From: Bacillota bacterium
Lineage (GTDB): Bacteria; Bacillota; Clostridia; Lachnospirales; Lachnospiraceae
Reading direction: 5' to 3'
Assembly: GCA_023435505.1 (NCBI GenBank)
Contig: JAEYRR010000307.1
Span: 1-8,511, forward strand
Length of the DNA: 8,511 nt
Shown: positions 5,851 to 8,511 of the stretch, piece by piece
Position numbering within the stretch: the stretch's first letter is position 1
How the letters are laid out: each line of letters begins with the position of its first letter
Position numbers and translations under genes: made by a program
The notes under the pieces: model-generated
Databases searched by the model: none
The model's input: the letters and a program-made list of their open reading frames with translations, nothing else
What the model was told of the DNA's origin: nothing

Positions 5851-5864
5851 ATGTTTTTTATAAA
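5836..5864 (+). promoter_or_regulatory. Sigma-A promoter candidate for the zinc-ribbon membrane protein gene
   Basis: TGGAAA (5836-5841, 4 of 6), a 17-base spacer, and TATAAA (5859-5864, 5 of 6). The start would be near 5871, leaving a short leader with AGGTGG (5881-5886) before ATG 5894. The region is very AT-rich, so a chance match is possible. Confidence 0.4.
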
Positions 5865-5893
5865 TTATTTGGTCATCCAAAGGTGGTGAAGAT

Positions 5894-7828
5894 ATGGCTA
5901 ATTGTAAAATATGCAATGATGTGATTCCAGAAGGAACAGATATTTGTAATGAATGTAATAAAAAGCTGGTACATAATGATGAACAATATTTGGATCAGTT
6001 ATTGGCATTAGTGACTGGAAATCAGTCTGAGTCATATCAACACACTGAGAATTTAGTTGATGATATTCTACAATCAGAATATGTAGTTGAATCTATTTCA
6101 TATACAGAGGATGAGTTACAAAGACAAAATTCAAAGGATGATGACTGGAATTTGCTTAATCAGACTATGAATAAGCAAGTTGATAAAAGTTCTGAAGGAT
6201 TGGAGTATAGCAAAGATATTCCCGCGGAAGGTGCATTGGATGAAGTCGAAAGTATCTTCATGGATGACTATGGTACAGTACTACAGGAAATAGCCATTGG
6301 TTCCAGTGATAAATCGGAGGATCTCATAATTAATGAGGATATTTACGTACAATCTGTAGATGAATCTTTAGAACAAGATGATTACATTCATTACTTAGTC
6401 AATGATGGTATTATGGAACATCAAGAGGAGATAATGGACATACCAGATAATCTTGTGGCAGAAGATATGCAGAACCCATTAGTGGATGAGGAAGTGATTG
6501 ACTTTATAGATAATGAGGTTACTGAATTATATAATGATTCGGAAGCTTCTGATATACCGGTAATAAAAGATGAAAGTGACGTAGAAGAAGTGCTAGAAGA
6601 GGAAAAATATAACAACAACAACAATGCATTTAACGAGGATGCATTTTTATCCAGCTTGATGGATTCGGATTTACAGGATGCTGTAGGGACTTCGATGGAT
6701 GAACAGAGTGATATGGGTTCAGATAGTATTCAGGAACTAGAATCAGATAATAGTTCGGGACTTGTACTGGATGATGAACTTAGTGAACTGCATAAACTGT
6801 TAGGAGAAGTTACTGAGAATGCAGATGATTTCAGACTGGAGCATATATTATCAAACGGCGCTATACAGGAGGAAGATAAGGAAGAGGCGGTGAAGATAAA
6901 TACCGCTGATATTCTGAAACAATCTTTAAGTGCCGTATCTGATTTAGACGATCCATCCCTAGAGGCTGAGTTTATCAATATTCTTCCTACAGAAAAACCT
7001 ACTTTGAAGACAGAAAAAATAAGTTTCTTTAAGAAGCTATTTAGCAATGTCCATCCTGAGAACCCTGAGGAGGAGTTGATCAAAGAGGAACAGGAAGAAG
7101 CCCTTTTAAAGGAGAAGAAGCAGCTAAAGGAAGAAGAGAAACAAAAAAAAGCTGCGCTGAAGCAAGAAAATAAAGAAAAAAAAGCTGCAATGAAAGAAAG
7201 CAAGCAGAAGCAACTGGCGGATGAGAAAGAGAATAGAAAGAAAGCCAGAGATGCAATTGCTGCAGCTTATGTACCGGAAGGAAAAATAAATAAGGCAGGT
7301 GCTTTTGTAGTATTTGTGTTTGCTGCCTGTGTTGCGATATTTATCATCCAGGGAACATCGTTCGCTTCTTATCATCTCTCAATAAAGAGTGCAGAAAAAG
7401 ATTTACGAAATTCTAGATATGATGAAGCATATGAAACTCTATCTGGTGAGACCCTAAAAGAAAAGGATGAGATTGTATATGATAAACTTCAGACGATTAT
7501 GGTGGTTAAGAAAGAGCTGAACTCCTACTATAATTTTAAGAAAATGAATATGGAGCTAGAGGCATTGGATTCTATCATAAAGGGAATCGACAGATACGAG
7601 AGATATTATGCTAATGCTAAGGAATTAAAGGTTGACAAAAACCTAAATTCTTTAAAGGATGAGATGATCTCGATTCTTAAAAATAGTTACAAACTAAGTG
7701 AGAAAGATGCAATTAAATTAATTGATATTAAGGATGCTGAATCATATACGGAGCGATTGACAACAATCGTTAGTAGTGTGATTAATAGTGAAGAGGTTTC
7801 CGAGCAATTAGTACAAAAAAATAAGTAG
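5894..7828 (+). CDS. Zinc-ribbon, single-pass membrane protein with long acidic linker and TPR-like outer domain
   Basis: This 644-residue protein starts at ATG 5894 with AGGTGG at 5881-5886. Residues 4-21 are a zinc ribbon, C4-x2-C7-x10-C18-x2-C21. Residues about 27-370 form a long, strongly acidic, low-complexity linker that is probably disordered, with short helix-like islands (EYVVESISYTEDEL, AFLSSLMDSDLQDAV, ELSELHKLLGEV) and an Asn run at 240-244. KISFFKKLF (375-383) is followed by a Lys/Glu/Ala-rich charged helix (390-455) with near-repeats KKAALKQ and KKAAMKE. One membrane span lies at about 468-489. By the positive-inside rule the zinc ribbon is cytoplasmic and residues 490-644 are outside; these are helical and TPR-like (LRNSRYDEAYETLSGETL, ALDSIIKGIDRYERYY). 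I recall similar unnamed proteins in Lachnospiraceae, but no function is known. It might link a cytoplasmic partner to the envelope; that is a guess. It appears to be transcribed alone. Confidence 0.85.
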   Translation: MANCKICNDVIPEGTDICNECNKKLVHNDEQYLDQLLALVTGNQSESYQHTENLVDDILQSEYVVESISYTEDELQRQNSKDDDWNLLNQTMNKQVDKSSEGLEYSKDIPAEGALDEVESIFMDDYGTVLQEIAIGSSDKSEDLIINEDIYVQSVDESLEQDDYIHYLVNDGIMEHQEEIMDIPDNLVAEDMQNPLVDEEVIDFIDNEVTELYNDSEASDIPVIKDESDVEEVLEEEKYNNNNNAFNEDAFLSSLMDSDLQDAVGTSMDEQSDMGSDSIQELESDNSSGLVLDDELSELHKLLGEVTENADDFRLEHILSNGAIQEEDKEEAVKINTADILKQSLSAVSDLDDPSLEAEFINILPTEKPTLKTEKISFFKKLFSNVHPENPEEELIKEEQEEALLKEKKQLKEEEKQKKAALKQENKEKKAAMKESKQKQLADEKENRKKARDAIAAAYVPEGKINKAGAFVVFVFAACVAIFIIQGTSFASYHLSIKSAEKDLRNSRYDEAYETLSGETLKEKDEIVYDKLQTIMVVKKELNSYYNFKKMNMELEALDSIIKGIDRYERYYANAKELKVDKNLNSLKDEMISILKNSYKLSEKDAIKLIDIKDAESYTERLTTIVSSVINSEEVSEQLVQKNK

Positions 7829-7857
7829 TTGCATTCTCTAATAAAGTCATTTAAGAT

Positions 7858-7898
7858 ATAAAGAATAGCAGGTGAGAACTGGCTATTCTTTATTTTTT
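7858..7898 (+). terminator. Intrinsic terminator after the zinc-ribbon protein gene
   Basis: A perfect 12-bp stem ATAAAGAATAGC (7858-7869) / GCTATTCTTTAT (7882-7893), with a 12-base loop whose edges (AG/CT) may extend the pairing past a one-base bulge, followed by a run of T (7893-7898). It lies 30 bases past the stop codon and only 25 bases before the hisH start, so it also bears on how hisH is transcribed. Confidence 0.87.
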
Positions 7899-7923
7899 AC
7901 TAACATGTAAAGGAAGTGTAGAC

Positions 7924-8511
7924 GTGATAGCAATCATTGACTATGATGCCGGTAATTTGAGAAGTGTTGAGAAAGCATTATGTTCTCTTGGTGAAGAAGT
8001 AGTCATCACCAGGGACAAGGAACTATTACATAAAGCAGATAAGGTTATCCTTCCAGGTGTTGGAGCATTTGGTGATGCAATGGAAAAATTACATCGATAT
8101 GGACTTGTAGACATCATTAAAGAACTAGCTAAAGAGAAGCCTTTTTTAGGAATCTGCCTTGGGCAGCAGCTTATTTTTGATGAAAGCGAAGAAGCTCCCG
8201 GGATTGCCGGTCTAGGACTTTTACCTGGTAAGATCTTAAAAATTCCTGATGCTAAGGATCTTAAGATTCCACATATAGGTTGGAATGACCTTACAATTAA
8301 CACATCCTCCAGATTGTTTAGGAATATTCCATCCAATTCCTATGTTTATTTTGTACACTCTTATTACCTGAGTGCTGAGAATATCCAGGATGTAGCAGCA
8401 ACCACATTCTATAGTACGACAATCCATGCTGCAGTTGAGCACGAGAATATTTTTGCGTGTCAGTTCCATCCAGAGAAAAGCGGAACGGTTGGTTTACAGA
8501 TTCTACGTAAT
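7924..8511 (+). CDS. hisH: Imidazole glycerol phosphate synthase, glutaminase subunit HisH (3' truncated)
   Basis: HisH releases ammonia from glutamine and passes it to HisF, which forms imidazole glycerol phosphate and AICAR in histidine synthesis (cytoplasm). The start is GTG 7924, with AAAGGAAG at 7909-7916, giving MIAIIDYDAGNLRSVEKAL, the usual HisH opening. The class-I glutamine amidotransferase features are all present: PGVGAFG (44-50), nucleophile C78 in GICLGQQ (Met is commoner than the first Gln), IPHIGWN (115-121), YFVHSYY (142-148), and the H182/E184 pair in QFHPEKSG. The 196 residues seen fall only a few short of the usual 200-205, so only the last helix is cut off by the window edge. 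No other his gene is visible; hisF or hisA would be expected beyond the right edge. Confidence 0.96.
   Translation, partial: MIAIIDYDAGNLRSVEKALCSLGEEVVITRDKELLHKADKVILPGVGAFGDAMEKLHRYGLVDIIKELAKEKPFLGICLGQQLIFDESEEAPGIAGLGLLPGKILKIPDAKDLKIPHIGWNDLTINTSSRLFRNIPSNSYVYFVHSYYLSAENIQDVAATTFYSTTIHAAVEHENIFACQFHPEKSGTVGLQILRN

Noticed and set aside
6611..6625. (AAC)4 AAT trinucleotide run as a phase-variation repeat
   Set aside because: Length changes in a trinucleotide run keep the frame and only alter the number of Asn residues in a disordered linker; five units is short.
6730..7203. 157-codon minus-strand open frame opposite the zinc-ribbon protein gene
   Set aside because: Its product is a Ser/Phe/Leu-rich low-complexity string created by reading the Glu/Lys-rich coding strand backwards; it has no ribosome binding site and the plus-strand gene is convincing.
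7941..8336. 131-codon minus-strand open frame opposite hisH
   Set aside because: It lies wholly antisense to hisH, whose catalytic motifs are intact; no family resemblance and no ribosome binding site were seen.

Overview
The window is AT-rich, mostly plus-strand DNA with strong AGGAGG-type ribosome binding sites and compact hairpin-plus-T terminators. Together with a Firmicute-style CheV, an OmpR/EnvZ-type two-component pair and several small families typical of clostridia, this points to an anaerobic, probably motile Firmicute, most likely a Lachnospiraceae (Clostridium cluster XIVa) member. The taxonomic call is an inference from protein style; no marker gene is present.

Layout. Positions 1-715 hold the 3' end of a Gfo/Idh/MocA-like oxidoreductase gene, followed after one base by a gene for a small single-pass membrane protein of unknown function. 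Positions 780-3132 hold a two-component operon: a candidate promoter, a PhoB/OmpR-class response regulator, a HAMP-containing sensor histidine kinase, and a terminator-like hairpin. Positions 3158-4509 hold a second operon encoding a lipoprotein and a small bacterial PH-domain protein. It has two candidate promoters, one resembling flagellar sigma-D and one resembling sigma-A, and a very clear terminator. Positions 4522-5580 hold a stand-alone cheV gene with its own sigma-D-like promoter, a probable TTG start, and a bidirectional terminator shared with the convergent gene. Positions 5592-5789 (minus) encode a 65-residue protein resembling the DUF6465 family. From an overlapping divergent promoter region, 5894-7828 encodes a large protein with an N-terminal zinc ribbon, a very long acidic linker, a charged helix, one membrane span and an outward C-terminal domain. 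A strong terminator at 7858-7898 is followed at once by hisH (histidine biosynthesis), which runs off the right edge.

How the genes fit together. Most of the window concerns signalling and the cell envelope: a two-component system, a chemotaxis coupling protein, a lipoprotein and two membrane proteins. The best regulatory signal is that the lipoprotein/PH operon and cheV both carry a TAAT-N15-(pyrimidine)CGATA(A/T) element of the sigma-D type, which would tie them to the motility regulon. No mobile element, CRISPR array, tRNA or rRNA was seen. The longest gene-free stretch is 3049-3292, which is filled by a terminator and two candidate promoters. I see no multi-gene system here that looks wholly new; the zinc-ribbon membrane protein and the sigma-D-like sites are the most worthwhile leads.
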